From Flavobacterium fryxellicola (GTDB lineage Bacteria > Bacteroidota > Bacteroidia > Flavobacteriales > Flavobacteriaceae), in the NCBI RefSeq assembly GCF_900143245.1, contig NZ_FRDK01000001.1, positions 372,001 to 436,000 of the forward strand: 64,000 nt of DNA, in the 5' to 3' direction. The translations under genes were made by a program, and so were the position numbers. Within the stretch, counting starts at the first letter, position 1. Every line of letters starts with the position of its first letter. Positions 1-9,240 of this stretch are shown one piece after another. Below the pieces are notes generated by a model. That model saw nothing but the letters and a program-made list of their open reading frames with translations, did no database searches and was not told the origin of the DNA.

Positions 1-1121
1 TTTTTCTCCACATACAACTTACCTAAAGCTTCTCCAACCGTACCGTTGATCGTTTGCAAGGCTCTTTCATCGCGCGGTCTTTGACTTACTGCACCGGTTA
101 ACGTTCTTCCGTAAAACTCCCAATTTGCATTTTCAATCTCAGTTGACAATTGACTAGAAGCTCTGTTTAGTAAACTCCAGCGCATGTACGCCTTCCAGTC
201 TTCTACTTTATTTTCTTTAAAAATAGTTTCTAAGGCCATCATGTATTTGGGTTGGGACACGATTACGGTATCAACTTTAGCCAAACCAATTTTGGTAAAA
301 TAAGCATTCCAATTAATGGAAGGCGTTAATTTACTCAAATCACTCAATGTCATAGGATTGTAAGACTTACGACGGTCTCTGCGCTCTACTCTGTCTAACC
401 TTGGTTTGGACATCTCTGTTTCAAGAGCTAGAATTTTCTCCGCGTTTATTTTAGCAACGGCTGGTTTATCACCAAGATATTGCAGCATTTTAGCGACGTG
501 CAAAACATACTTTGCCCGTTTCTCTTTAGAATCGGCATCATCAGAAACATAATAATCTCTGTCTGGTAAACCTACGCCTCCAGGACCTAAATTAATCACG
601 TTTCTACTGCTGTTCTTTGCATCTGTTCCCACTCCAGCACCCATAAATCCAATACCCCCGATAGGCTCCATTTCAATCAGTAAAGCCTCTAAATCCTTAG
701 TATTTTTAACGGCCTCAATTTTCTTTAAATACGGTTTTAAAGGGGCAATACCCATCTTGTTTCTTCCTACGGTATCCAATATAGATTTGTATAAATTTAC
801 CGCTTTACCTTGATCTGTATTCGATTTGTAACTTGGATTTGTCGCAGCTTCTTTTAAAATTGCTAGAGCATCCGCATCGGTTCTTTGACGTAATTCATCA
901 AAACTACCCCAACGGGTTCTATCTGCTGGAATTGCCGTATTATCCAACCAAGTTCCATTCACATAACGGAAGAAATCATTACTTGGTTCTACCTTTTTAT
1001 CCATGTAATTTACATTGATACCCGGTTCCTTAGCTGCAGGAGTGGTTTGCGCTTGACTCACTGCAAAACCCATGATTGCGGGAATCACAAAAAGCAGGCG
1101 CTTATTACTGTTTTTCTTCAT
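1..1121 (-). CDS. M13 family metallopeptidase (neprilysin-like), 3' part cut off by the window edge
   Basis: The gene reads leftwards from ATG at 1119-1121 and is still open at base 1, so about 373 N-terminal codons are present and the zinc-site half lies outside the window. The N-terminus MKKNSNKRLLFVIPAIMGFA is a signal peptide, followed by the M13 propeptide-like start (DDFFRYVNGTWLD type). It is a close paralogue of the complete gene at 1281-3344: the order of motifs and many stretches match, including IPAIMGFAVS, PLKPYL and MEPIGGIGF. By family knowledge it is an exported zinc endopeptidase acting in the periplasm or at the cell surface. Activity cannot be judged because the HExxH motif is not in the window. 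Confidence 0.9.
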   Translation of the reverse strand, partial: MKKNSNKRLLFVIPAIMGFAVSQAQTTPAAKEPGINVNYMDKKVEPSNDFFRYVNGTWLDNTAIPADRTRWGSFDELRQRTDADALAILKEAATNPSYKSNTDQGKAVNLYKSILDTVGRNKMGIAPLKPYLKKIEAVKNTKDLEALLIEMEPIGGIGFMGAGVGTDAKNSSRNVINLGPGGVGLPDRDYYVSDDADSKEKRAKYVLHVAKMLQYLGDKPAVAKINAEKILALETEMSKPRLDRVERRDRRKSYNPMTLSDLSKLTPSINWNAYFTKIGLAKVDTVIVSQPKYMMALETIFKENKVEDWKAYMRWSLLNRASSQLSTEIENANWEFYGRTLTGAVSQRPRDERALQTINGTVGEALGKLYVEK

Positions 1122-1147
1122 TTTTTTTAGTTTTTTAGTTAACCTTA

Positions 1148-1155
1148 CAAAGCTA
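1148..1155 (-). promoter_or_regulatory. -7 promoter element (TAGCTTTG) of the left M13 peptidase gene
   Basis: On the minus strand this reads TAGCTTTG, a match to the Bacteroidota TAnnTTTG -7 element, 26 nt ahead of the start codon. The same octamer sits at the same place before the right-hand paralogue (3371-3378). Confidence 0.5.
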
Positions 1156-1213
1156 TCAATAAATTATTTAAGTTTTTGTTAAATTTCGTTTTTCAAAAAT
1201 TCATTAATTGACA

Positions 1214-1260
1214 TAAAAAAATCCCATTTGCTCGGAAATCAAGAGCAAATGGGATTTTTT
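1214..1260 (-). terminator. Rho-independent terminator of the complete M13 peptidase gene
   Basis: ATCCCATTTGCTC (1221-1233) pairs with GAGCAAATGGGAT (1243-1255) around a 9-nt loop. It is flanked by A and T tracts, so it could work in both directions. It lies 20 nt past the stop of the gene at 1281-3344. Confidence 0.8.
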
Positions 1261-1280
1261 GATTCCTCTCGTTGACACGA

Positions 1281-3344
1281 CTACCAAATTTTTACGCGTT
1301 TGTCTGGTTGAATGTACATTCCATCACCCGATTTTACGTCAAAAGCATCATAAAATGCATCTACGTTTTGCACAGGTACATACGCACGGTACATTCCAGG
1401 AGAGTGTGGATCCGTTTTTACTTGGTTTTTTATCGCTTCATCACGCATTTTAGTGCGCCAAACTGTTGCCCAAGAAATAAAGAACCGTTGTTCTGGGGTG
1501 TAACCATCAATTAATTCCGGCGTTCCGTTGGCTTTTAAATACATTTGCAAACCATCGTACGCGGCATTAACTCCACCTAAATCCCCTATGTTTTCTCCCA
1601 AAGTAAATTTCCCATCGACATGAATTCCAGGTAATGGTTCCAAGGCGCTGTATTGGTCTGCCAATGCGGTTCCTAAAGCTGTAAATTGTTTTAGATCCTC
1701 TGCAGTCCACCAGTCTACAAGATTTCCATCCGCATTGTAACGCGCACCAGAATCATCAAATCCATGAGAAATCTCATGACCAATAACAGCTCCAATTCCG
1801 CCATAATTTACCGCTTCATCCGCCTGATAATTGTAAAAAGGAGGTTGTAAAATAGCGGCAGGGAAAACAATTTCATTGTACGAGGGATTGTAATAGGCAT
1901 TCACCGTTTGCGGTGACATTCCCCATTCTGTTTTATCTACTGGTTTGTACAATTTGTCCAAGTCTTCTTTAAAGGACCAACGAGAAAGATTTTTTACGTT
2001 TTCAAAATAGCTTCCGCCCTCCTCTGTACTAGCAATTGTCAAAGCCGAATAGTCTTTCCACTTATCAGGATATCCAATTTTGATGGCAATTTTATTTAGC
2101 TTCTCAACGGCTTTCACTTTCGTTTCCGCTGACATCCAAGACAAGTCATTTATTCTATTTTGGTACGCCAAAACTACATTTTTGATCATTTTTTCCGCTT
2201 TTACTTTGGCTTCAGCCGGAAACATTTTGGCTACATATAACTTTCCTAACGCCTCTCCAATAGTACCATTTACGGTTTGTAAAGCACGGTCTTCACGCGG
2301 TCTTTGCTTAATGGCTCCGGTTAATGTTTTTCCATAAAAATCAAAATTAGCCACTTCTATGTGAGATGATAATTGATTAGATGCACCTCGCAATAGCGTC
2401 CATTTCATGTATTCTTTCCAATCCTCTATTTTATTTTGTGTCAAAATAGTTTGCAAAGCTTTCATATATCGCGGCTCAGTTACAATCACCGTATCTAGCT
2501 TCGTAAAACCAATGCTTGTGAAATACTGCTTCCAATCCAGCGCTGGTGTTATTTTTTGCAAATCTGAAATGGTCATTGGATTGTACTGCAATCTGCCGTC
2601 CCTTTGTTCCACACGATCTAATCTTGGTGCCGACATTGCCGTTTCCAACGCTACAATTTTACGAGCACTTTCCTTAGCTTTTGTTGGGTTTTCACCAATG
2701 AACTGAAGCATTTTGGCCACATGCAATTCGTATTTTTCGCGTTTCTCTTTAGAATCTTTATCATCCGCCGAATAGTAATCCTTATCAGGTAATCCTAATG
2801 ATCCTGTACCTACATAAAGCGAATTTTTACTGCTATTCTTGTCATCTGCCCCAACATAAATTCCAAAGAAACCAATACCGCCGATTGGTTCCATTTCACT
2901 TAAGACTTTTTGCAAATCTTTGGTGTTTTTGATGGCGTCAATTTTAGCCAAATACGGTTTCAAAGGATTAATTCCCTGCTTGTCTCTCGCAACAGTATCT
3001 AAAATTGATTTGAAAAGATTGATTGCTTTTCCTTGATCTGTGGTGGATTTATACATTGGATTTCTAGATGCTTCCTTCAAGATATCCATCGCATCTTTAT
3101 CCGTTTTTTTCAATAATTCATTGAAACTTCCCCATGAAGTTCGATCACTTGGGATTTCAGTTTTGTCCAACCAGGTCCCGTTTACATATCTAAAAAAGTC
3201 ATCGCTTGGCTTCACTTTTTTATCAATGTTCATCACATTAATTCCCGGTTCTTTAGCAGCCGGCGTGGTCTGACCTTCACTTACTGCAAAACCCATGATT
3301 GCGGGAATCACAAAAAGCAACTGCTTATTACTTATTTTCTTCAT
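1281..3344 (-). CDS. M13 family metallopeptidase (neprilysin/PepO-like), complete
   Basis: This 687-residue exported zinc endopeptidase has a signal peptide (MKKISNKQLLFVIPAIMGFA) and the full-length M13 architecture: an N-terminal helical domain and a C-terminal catalytic domain. The substrate-binding NAYY motif lies near residue 481, zinc-binding HEISH near 522-526 and the third-ligand motif ENIGD near 582. The C-terminus ends in KIW rather than the CxxW of animal neprilysins, as is usual in bacteria. The upstream paralogue at 1-1121 has a very similar start and promoter, so the pair looks like a tandem duplication. Each copy has its own promoter, and a terminator separates them. The peptide substrate is unknown. 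Confidence 0.95.
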   Translation of the reverse strand: MKKISNKQLLFVIPAIMGFAVSEGQTTPAAKEPGINVMNIDKKVKPSDDFFRYVNGTWLDKTEIPSDRTSWGSFNELLKKTDKDAMDILKEASRNPMYKSTTDQGKAINLFKSILDTVARDKQGINPLKPYLAKIDAIKNTKDLQKVLSEMEPIGGIGFFGIYVGADDKNSSKNSLYVGTGSLGLPDKDYYSADDKDSKEKREKYELHVAKMLQFIGENPTKAKESARKIVALETAMSAPRLDRVEQRDGRLQYNPMTISDLQKITPALDWKQYFTSIGFTKLDTVIVTEPRYMKALQTILTQNKIEDWKEYMKWTLLRGASNQLSSHIEVANFDFYGKTLTGAIKQRPREDRALQTVNGTIGEALGKLYVAKMFPAEAKVKAEKMIKNVVLAYQNRINDLSWMSAETKVKAVEKLNKIAIKIGYPDKWKDYSALTIASTEEGGSYFENVKNLSRWSFKEDLDKLYKPVDKTEWGMSPQTVNAYYNPSYNEIVFPAAILQPPFYNYQADEAVNYGGIGAVIGHEISHGFDDSGARYNADGNLVDWWTAEDLKQFTALGTALADQYSALEPLPGIHVDGKFTLGENIGDLGGVNAAYDGLQMYLKANGTPELIDGYTPEQRFFISWATVWRTKMRDEAIKNQVKTDPHSPGMYRAYVPVQNVDAFYDAFDVKSGDGMYIQPDKRVKIW

Positions 3345-3370
3345 TATTTTAAGTTATTTAGTTAACCTCA

Positions 3371-3378
3371 CAAAGCTA
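3371..3378 (-). promoter_or_regulatory. -7 promoter element (TAGCTTTG) of the complete M13 peptidase gene
   Basis: The minus-strand TAGCTTTG lies 26 nt before the ATG. The flanking leader (GTTAACCT...CAAAGCTAT...AATAAA on the plus strand) is nearly the same as before the left paralogue, so the duplication included the promoter. Confidence 0.5.
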
Positions 3379-3480
3379 TTAATAAAAAAGCGAATAAGAA
3401 TATACTTTACTTGGAATAAGATTGTGTTAATTTGAATTAAAATAAATCGCGTTTTCGTATTTTTACATCAAAATAGTACC

Positions 3481-4146
3481 ATGTCAGAGTTTTTAAAAAA
3501 ATACCGTCTCTTTTTAGGCGTTTTCATTGTTTTTTCAATCATTGTTTTATCCTTATTTTATTCGGCTTTAAAGCCAAAAAAAACACTTCCCATTTTCAAT
3601 CCAGCTGATGTAAATCCGGAATTAGTGGACAGTACTGTTCAATACAAAAGCAAGTACCACACTATTGCTGATTTTTCCTTTATCAATCAAAATGGAAAAA
3701 CTATTACTCAAAAAGATTACGAAGGCAAAATATATGTTGCCGATTTTTTCTTTACTACTTGCGGATCGATTTGTCCCAAAATGACAACCAATTTATCTGA
3801 AATTCAAAAAGCTTTTGCCCATAATCCAAAAGTAAAATTGCTCTCACATACTGTTTTTCCGGAAACGGATAGCGTTCCAGTTTTGAAAGCTTACGCCAAA
3901 AAACATAAGGTTGATGCTTCCAAATGGAACTTAGTAACCGGCGACAAAAAAGAAATTTATACCATGGCTAGGAAATCTTATTTAGCTGTAAAACTAGGAA
4001 AACCTAGTGAATTGTACGATATGGTTCATACCGAAAACTTTGTTTTAGTAGACACTAAAAGGCGAGTGCGTGGTTTTTATGACGGAACTAACAAAGAGGA
4101 TATGAAACGATTAATTGAGGACATTACTTTTTTAAGTAACGAATAA
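3481..4146 (+). CDS. SCO1/SenC family copper-handling protein
   Basis: This 221-residue protein has one N-terminal membrane anchor (residues ~8-28) and a periplasmic thioredoxin-fold domain. The copper-binding CxxxC is present (Cys94 and Cys98 in TCGSICP), as is the distal His (His183 in MVHTENF), the three ligands used by SCO proteins to deliver Cu to the CuA site of cytochrome c oxidase or to act as a thiol reductase. The length is typical of the family. It stands alone in front of feoAB. No oxidase gene is in the window, so the target is inferred from the family only. Confidence 0.93.
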   Translation: MSEFLKKYRLFLGVFIVFSIIVLSLFYSALKPKKTLPIFNPADVNPELVDSTVQYKSKYHTIADFSFINQNGKTITQKDYEGKIYVADFFFTTCGSICPKMTTNLSEIQKAFAHNPKVKLLSHTVFPETDSVPVLKAYAKKHKVDASKWNLVTGDKKEIYTMARKSYLAVKLGKPSELYDMVHTENFVLVDTKRRVRGFYDGTNKEDMKRLIEDITFLSNE

Positions 4147-4241
4147 CATGCTTCCACATTCACCCATCATTTAATCAGAATTAGCAAGGGCAAACCCTTT
4201 ATTTTAAGCTTGATTCATTTGCTTTAATTACTTTATAAATG

Positions 4242-4253
4242 TGATATATATCA
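4242..4253. promoter_or_regulatory. FNR/CRP-like palindrome upstream of feoAB
   Basis: TGATATATATCA is a perfect 12-bp dyad with the form TGAT-N4-ATCA, the core of FNR/CRP-family sites. It ends 2 nt ahead of the candidate -33 of feoA, a position suited to activation. An AT-rich palindrome can arise by chance, so this is a candidate only. Confidence 0.4.
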
Positions 4254-4254
4254 T

Positions 4255-4283
4255 TTGTGTTTGCTTTAAAATGTGTATTTTTG
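4255..4283 (+). promoter_or_regulatory. feoAB promoter (TTG - 18 nt - TATTTTTG)
   Basis: The -33 TTG is at 4255-4257 and the -7 TATTTTTG at 4276-4283, with the 18-nt spacing used by the Bacteroidota housekeeping sigma factor. Transcription would start near 4290, about 20 nt ahead of the feoA TTG start. Confidence 0.6.
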
Positions 4284-4293
4284 CAATCTTAAT

Positions 4294-4306
4294 TCAATCT
4301 AAATAA
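4294..4306 (+). promoter_or_regulatory. Shared iron-locus leader motif TCAATCTAAATAA
   Basis: This 13-mer lies just downstream of the feoA -7 element. TCAATCTAAATA recurs in the leaders of the two TonB receptors that follow (6756-6767 and 9251-9262), always shortly before the start codon. It may be an operator half-site or an RNA element. Confidence 0.45.
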
Positions 4307-4309
4307 GTT

Positions 4310-4552
4310 TTGCAAACAACGATCCATTCTCTCAAAAAAGGTGAAAAAGCCATTATAAAAGACTTTGACATCGATGCCGTTCCTTTAAAATTATTGGAAA
4401 TGGGATGTTTGCCTGGCAATCTGGTAGAATTACTTCAAATTGCTCCTTTTGGTGATCCTCTGTATTTGAATATTAATGGTTCGCATGTTGCAATTCGGGT
4501 GGAAACTGCCAAAGAAATTGAAGTTGACATTATAAAAACCAATGTATGGTAA
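4310..4552 (+). CDS. feoA: FeoA, cytosolic partner of the ferrous iron transporter
   Basis: This 80-residue SH3-like protein has the usual FeoA length and a hydrophobic core (LLEMGCLPGN near residues 28-37, then a basic/hydrophobic strand with HVAIRVE). FeoA proteins bind FeoB and are needed for ferrous iron uptake. The start is TTG at 4310, as no ATG lies between the promoter and the conserved N-terminus. The end overlaps the feoB start by 7 nt, indicating translational coupling. Regulation probably involves the FNR-like palindrome and the shared leader motif upstream. Confidence 0.92.
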   Translation: MQTTIHSLKKGEKAIIKDFDIDAVPLKLLEMGCLPGNLVELLQIAPFGDPLYLNINGSHVAIRVETAKEIEVDIIKTNVW

Positions 4553-6648
4553 GCAAACAAAACATCAACGTCGCTTTGATCGGGAATCCTAATGTAGGCA
4601 AAACTTCTGTTTTTAATCAGCTGACCGGGTTAAATCAACAAGTAGGAAATTATCCTGGAATTACGGTTGAAAAAAAGATCGGTTTTTGCAAATTACCCAC
4701 TAATATTAAGGCGAATATTCTAGATCTACCTGGAACATACAGCTTAAACGCCAGTTCGATTGATGAAAATGTAGTCATTGAATTATTGCTGAACAAAAAC
4801 GACAAATTGTATCCTGATGTAGCACTTGTTGTTACCGATGTGGAAAATTTAAAACGGAATTTATTACTGTTTACCCAAATAAAAGACCTCGAAATTCCAA
4901 CTATCTTAGTCATCAATATGGCAGATAGAATGAAGTTCAAAGGGATCACACTGGACATTCCGTATCTGGAAGAGCATTTAAAAACTAAGATTGCACTCAT
5001 TAGTTCCAGAAAAGGATACGGAATTGAGGAGTTGAAAAAATTGATTGTTAGTTACCGAACCATTTCAACGGAACCTTGCTTGAATGCCTCCGTAATCGAT
5101 CCAGATTACTTCAATAGCTTGCGCAAAGCATTTCCCAATCAACTGCTTTATAAGTTGTGGTTAGTTATTACACAAGACGTTAACTTCCTGAATTTAGAAC
5201 GAAATGAAATTAGAAGTTCTTTTACTAAATCACATTCTGATTTAAAACGACTTCAGCAGAAAGAAACCATAAAACGCTATCAGTTTATCAATGATGTTTT
5301 GAAACAAGGATTGAAAATTGATGCTTCCGTTGCTAAAGATTACCGCAGCAAATTAGATCGCGTGCTTACACACAAAGTCTGGGGATACGTTATCTTTTTT
5401 TTAATCTTATTTGTTATTTTCCAATCTATTTTTGAATGGTCTAAAATTCCAATGGATTTTATCGATAGTGCTTTTGCAGCATTGAGCACATTAGCCGCAG
5501 AAGAATTACCAGCTGGCGTTTTAACGAATTTAATTTCACAAGGAATTATACCTGGAATCGGCGGAATTTTAATATTTATTCCACAAATTGCTTTTTTGTT
5601 TATGTTTATCTCCATTCTAGAGGAAAGCGGTTATATGAGCCGTGTGGTTTTCCTAATGGATAAAATCATGCGAAAATTTGGTTTATCTGGCAAAAGTGTT
5701 GTCCCACTTATTTCTGGCACAGCCTGCGCAATTCCAGCAATAATGGCGACACGAAATATTGAAAACTGGAAAGAACGTTTAATCACTATTTTAGTAACTC
5801 CTTTTACCACCTGTTCTGCTAGATTGCCCGTTTATGCCATTATTATCGCCTTAGTAATTCCTGACAATCGTGTTTTTGGATTTTTGAATATGCAAGGAAT
5901 GACCTTGATGCTATTGTACCTTCTCGGTTTTGGAATGGCAATTTTCTCCGCATATATTTTGAATAAAATTCTTAAAATAAAAGGGAAAACCTACTTTGTG
6001 GTTGAAATGCCGAATTATAAATTACCCCTTTTCAAAAACGTGGGAATCAATGTGATTGAAAAAACTAAAGCGTTTATTTATGGCGCAGGAAAAATTATTC
6101 TTGCTATTTCTATCGTATTGTGGTTTTTAGCTTCTTATGGGCCAGGAGAACGATTTAATAATGCAGAAAAAATCGTTATTGAAAACAACCAAAACAAACC
6201 GCTGCCACCAGCCGAGTTCGAAAATGCTGTCGCTTCGCAAAAACTAGAAAACTCGTACATTGGAATCATGGGAAAAGCAATTGAACCTGCTATTTCACCG
6301 CTAGGATACGATTGGAAAATAGGAATTGCAATCATAAGTTCCTTTGCCGCGAGAGAGGTTTTTGTAGGTACATTAGCTACGATCTACAGCGTCGGAGGGA
6401 GTGATAATGAGGTCACCATAAAAAATAAAATGGCTGCCGAGGTCAATCCGGTTACGGGAGAGAAAATTTTCAATTTCGCATCAGGCATATCCTTATTGCT
6501 GTTTTATGCTTTTGCCCTGCAATGTGCCAGTACACTTGCCATCACTAAAAAAGAAACCAATTCCTGGAAATGGCCTGTGGGACAATTACTTTTCATGAGC
6601 GGCTTTGCTTACGTAGTGGCGCTCATCGCCTATCAGATTTTGAAATAA
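4546..6648 (+). CDS. feoB: FeoB, ferrous iron transporter with N-terminal GTPase
   Basis: The 700-residue inner-membrane Fe(II) transporter opens with a G domain: G1 GNPNVGKT (residues ~13-20), G3 DLPG near 59 and G4 NMAD near 125. A helical linker follows, then about eight membrane segments from residue ~275 with two Gate-type repeats. The conserved Cys motifs of the pore are present: SGTACAIPA near residue 389 and TTCSARLPVY near 424. The C-terminal FAAREVFVGTLATIYS segment is also intact. It is cotranscribed with feoA. A short GC-rich hairpin (6657-6670) lies after the stop but lacks a T tract. Confidence 0.97.
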   Translation: MVSKQNINVALIGNPNVGKTSVFNQLTGLNQQVGNYPGITVEKKIGFCKLPTNIKANILDLPGTYSLNASSIDENVVIELLLNKNDKLYPDVALVVTDVENLKRNLLLFTQIKDLEIPTILVINMADRMKFKGITLDIPYLEEHLKTKIALISSRKGYGIEELKKLIVSYRTISTEPCLNASVIDPDYFNSLRKAFPNQLLYKLWLVITQDVNFLNLERNEIRSSFTKSHSDLKRLQQKETIKRYQFINDVLKQGLKIDASVAKDYRSKLDRVLTHKVWGYVIFFLILFVIFQSIFEWSKIPMDFIDSAFAALSTLAAEELPAGVLTNLISQGIIPGIGGILIFIPQIAFLFMFISILEESGYMSRVVFLMDKIMRKFGLSGKSVVPLISGTACAIPAIMATRNIENWKERLITILVTPFTTCSARLPVYAIIIALVIPDNRVFGFLNMQGMTLMLLYLLGFGMAIFSAYILNKILKIKGKTYFVVEMPNYKLPLFKNVGINVIEKTKAFIYGAGKIILAISIVLWFLASYGPGERFNNAEKIVIENNQNKPLPPAEFENAVASQKLENSYIGIMGKAIEPAISPLGYDWKIGIAIISSFAAREVFVGTLATIYSVGGSDNEVTIKNKMAAEVNPVTGEKIFNFASGISLLLFYAFALQCASTLAITKKETNSWKWPVGQLLFMSGFAYVVALIAYQILK

Positions 6649-6713
6649 TTGATCCCTAGCCGGACGGCTAACCGGTCCACAAACGTTAAATTTAATAATT
6701 TCACTATTTTTAA

Positions 6714-6745
6714 TTTGTCTAAATAAGATTTGTGTTTTACTTTTG
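6714..6745 (+). promoter_or_regulatory. Promoter of first FecA-like receptor with GTCTAAAT inside the spacer
   Basis: The -33 TTTG (6714-6717) and -7 TACTTTTG (6738-6745) are 20 nt apart. GTCTAAATAAG (6717-6727) falls inside the spacer, where a bound repressor would block RNA polymerase. A second related motif, TCAATCTAAATAA, is at 6756-6768. The block 6705-6773 is almost identical (3 differences in 69 nt) to 9200-9268. Confidence 0.6.
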
Positions 6746-6770
6746 CACCGTAGAATCAATCTAAATAAAA

Positions 6771-9029
6771 ATGAGGAATAATTTAATCGTAGCTTTTTTA
6801 TTAGTTACAACCGTTGTGTTTGCACAAGAAAAAGAGCTTTCACAAACCCAAAAAGACAGTATTAAAAATTTAAATGCAACTGTCATAAATTTACAAAATG
6901 TCGCTATAACGCCACTACAACAAAGCCCTGAAAGACAACCTGAAATAAAGGGTACCGTACTTTTTTCTGGCAAAAAAAATGAAGTCTTAAAACTATCTAG
7001 TTTCACTGCTAATTTAACCACTAATAATGCACGCGAAGTTTTCTCTAGAGTTCCAGGCGTCACTGTATGGGAAAATGATGGTTCAGGAATTCAGATTAAT
7101 ATCGGCGTTCGTGGGTTAAGTCCAAATAGAAGTTGGGAATTAAACACCAGACAGAATGGTTATGATATTTCATCTGACGTTTTTGGATATCCTGAAGCTT
7201 ATTACAATCCGCCATTGGAAGCAGTTGAAACTATTGAATTGGTTCGTGGTGGTGCTTCTTTACAATTTGGACCACAATTTGGTGGAATGATAAACTATGT
7301 ACTAAAGCGCGAACAAAAAAAGCCCTTCACCTTTGAGACTCAAAACACGTTAGGCAGTTATAACTTGATGAGTAGCTATAATGCTATTGGCGGCAAGATC
7401 AATAAATTTTCTTACTATGCTTACAATCATTCTAGAAGTGCTGACGGCTGGAGAGAAAATAGCAAATATAAGGTAAGAAATTCGCATCTGTTTATGGAAT
7501 ATGCTTTTACAAAAGATACTAAACTGTCCGCAGAATATACTAGTATGGATTACAAAATGCAGCAAGCTGGTGGCTTAACTGATCAACAATTCAAAGACAA
7601 TCCAAGACAATCATTACGAGAAAGAAACTGGCTTGGTACGCCATGGAACTTATTTTCTCTAAACTTTGACACCAAAATATCTAATAAGCTCACCTCTAAT
7701 ACTAAGCTATTTGGATTAATTGGAGAAAGAAATAGTGTCGGTTTCACTGCCACACCTAATATTGCTGACGCCATTAAACCCTCTACTAACGATTACGCTA
7801 ATAGAAGAGTAGATCGCGATTTTTACAAAAATTTTGGTATCGAAAACAGAAATATCTTCAGCTATACCATTGGTAAAAACATAAACAACTTAGCTTTTGG
7901 AGTACGCTATTACAAAGCTGATACTCGAAGACAGCAAGAAGGTACAGGAACAACACGATCTGATTTTAATTTAGAGACTTTAAGTAAATATCCACGAGAT
8001 TTAAACTTTAACACGGAAAACATTGCTTTATTTGCCGAAAATCAGTTCAAATTGACCGATAATTTTAGTGTCATACCTGGTGTTCGTTATGAGTATATTA
8101 GCTCAACTGGAAATGGAAGATTTGGGATCAGCTCTGGAAATGATATTCCATTTCAAAATAACAAAATTACCCGCAACCAACCATTATTTGGGCTTGGAAT
8201 GGAATACAAAATAGGTAAAACGAATATATATGGGAATATTACACAAGCTTTCAGACCCGTATTATTCTCAGATATTACCCCTCCTGCCGTTACGGATGTA
8301 ATCGATCCTAATCTAAAAGATGCTAGCGGTTACAACGCAGATCTTGGTTATAGAGGTACGATTAAAAATTACCTGAATTTTGATTTTAGTTTGTTTTATC
8401 TGAGCTATAATAATAGAATTGGTGGCGTCAGACAATTTGTTAACAACGACCCCAACCAAGGCACTTTCCTATACAGAACTAATTTGGGCGAAACTGTAAA
8501 TAAAGGGATTGAAGGTTTTGTAAACCTAAATGTTACACGGTTTTTAGAGATTGAAAACACTATTGGGAATATCGATATTTTCTCTACCGTTAGTTTTATT
8601 GACTCTCGTTATACCGATTTCAAAATTAATTACGCCACTGGAACTGCACCAAATGTTGTCATTTCGGAAAGAAATCTCTCTGGAAATAGAGTAGAAAATG
8701 CGCCACGATACATACACAATTTTGGAATAAGTTGGAGCAAAAATAATTTTTCATCCACTCTTCATTACAAAACATCTGGTAAGATTTATACTGATGCTAA
8801 TAATACTACAGCACCTTCTGCAAATGGAGTAACTGGTTTACTAGACGGTTATCGAGTGCTTGACTTATCTGCTGAATATAAGTTCCTTAAAAATTACAAT
8901 ATTAGATCTGGAATTAATAATTTAACAAATGAAGCATATACCACCAGAAGAGCTGGAGGGTATCCTGGACCTGGTATTTTACCTGGTGAAGGGCGAACAT
9001 TCTTTATCTCTATTGGAGCAAAATTATAA
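6771..9029 (+). CDS. TonB-dependent outer-membrane receptor, FecA-like
   Basis: The 752-residue receptor has a signal peptide (cleavage after VVFAQ near residue 19). Its plug domain carries the usual PGVTVWEND...IGVRGLSPNRS and ETIELVRGGASLQFGPQFGG motifs (residues ~95-175). A 22-strand-type barrel runs to a C-terminus ending in Leu. By family it imports a ferric chelate using TonB energy. The location right behind feoAB and the shared leader motif support an iron role, but the ligand cannot be read from the sequence. The first ~30 residues match those of the next receptor far better than the barrels do. Confidence 0.9.
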   Translation: MRNNLIVAFLLVTTVVFAQEKELSQTQKDSIKNLNATVINLQNVAITPLQQSPERQPEIKGTVLFSGKKNEVLKLSSFTANLTTNNAREVFSRVPGVTVWENDGSGIQINIGVRGLSPNRSWELNTRQNGYDISSDVFGYPEAYYNPPLEAVETIELVRGGASLQFGPQFGGMINYVLKREQKKPFTFETQNTLGSYNLMSSYNAIGGKINKFSYYAYNHSRSADGWRENSKYKVRNSHLFMEYAFTKDTKLSAEYTSMDYKMQQAGGLTDQQFKDNPRQSLRERNWLGTPWNLFSLNFDTKISNKLTSNTKLFGLIGERNSVGFTATPNIADAIKPSTNDYANRRVDRDFYKNFGIENRNIFSYTIGKNINNLAFGVRYYKADTRRQQEGTGTTRSDFNLETLSKYPRDLNFNTENIALFAENQFKLTDNFSVIPGVRYEYISSTGNGRFGISSGNDIPFQNNKITRNQPLFGLGMEYKIGKTNIYGNITQAFRPVLFSDITPPAVTDVIDPNLKDASGYNADLGYRGTIKNYLNFDFSLFYLSYNNRIGGVRQFVNNDPNQGTFLYRTNLGETVNKGIEGFVNLNVTRFLEIENTIGNIDIFSTVSFIDSRYTDFKINYATGTAPNVVISERNLSGNRVENAPRYIHNFGISWSKNNFSSTLHYKTSGKIYTDANNTTAPSANGVTGLLDGYRVLDLSAEYKFLKNYNIRSGINNLTNEAYTTRRAGGYPGPGILPGEGRTFFISIGAKL

Positions 9030-9080
9030 GACTAAAAGTGAACTACCAACAGTAACGTGTTTGAAAATTGAATAGTATTA

Positions 9081-9117
9081 AAAGGAGTATAGCAAAAGTT
9101 TATACTCCTTTTTTTTT
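9081..9117 (+). terminator. Rho-independent terminator after the first receptor gene
   Basis: AAAGGAGTATA (9081-9091) pairs with TATACTCCTTT (9101-9111), with a 9-nt loop, followed by T tract. Confidence 0.85.
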
Positions 9118-9208
9118 GGTTAATAAGTACACAATCAATATCATTCAAACGCAAATGATATTAAACTTCGTCGACAAAAGTTAAATATCGCATATATGTT
9201 ATTTTTAA

Positions 9209-9240
9209 TTTGTCTAAATAAGATTTGTGCCTTACTTTTG
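9209..9240 (+). promoter_or_regulatory. Promoter of second FecA-like receptor
   Basis: TTTG (9209-9212), 20 nt, TACTTTTG (9233-9240). GTCTAAATAAG (9212-9222) again lies in the spacer and TCAATCTAAATA at 9251-9262. It is a near-copy of the promoter at 6714-6745. Confidence 0.6.

Noticed and set aside
6657..6670. GC-rich hairpin TAGCCG-GA-CGGCTA after feoB
   Set aside because: A stem with 2-nt loop and no T tract; too little to call a terminator or riboswitch.
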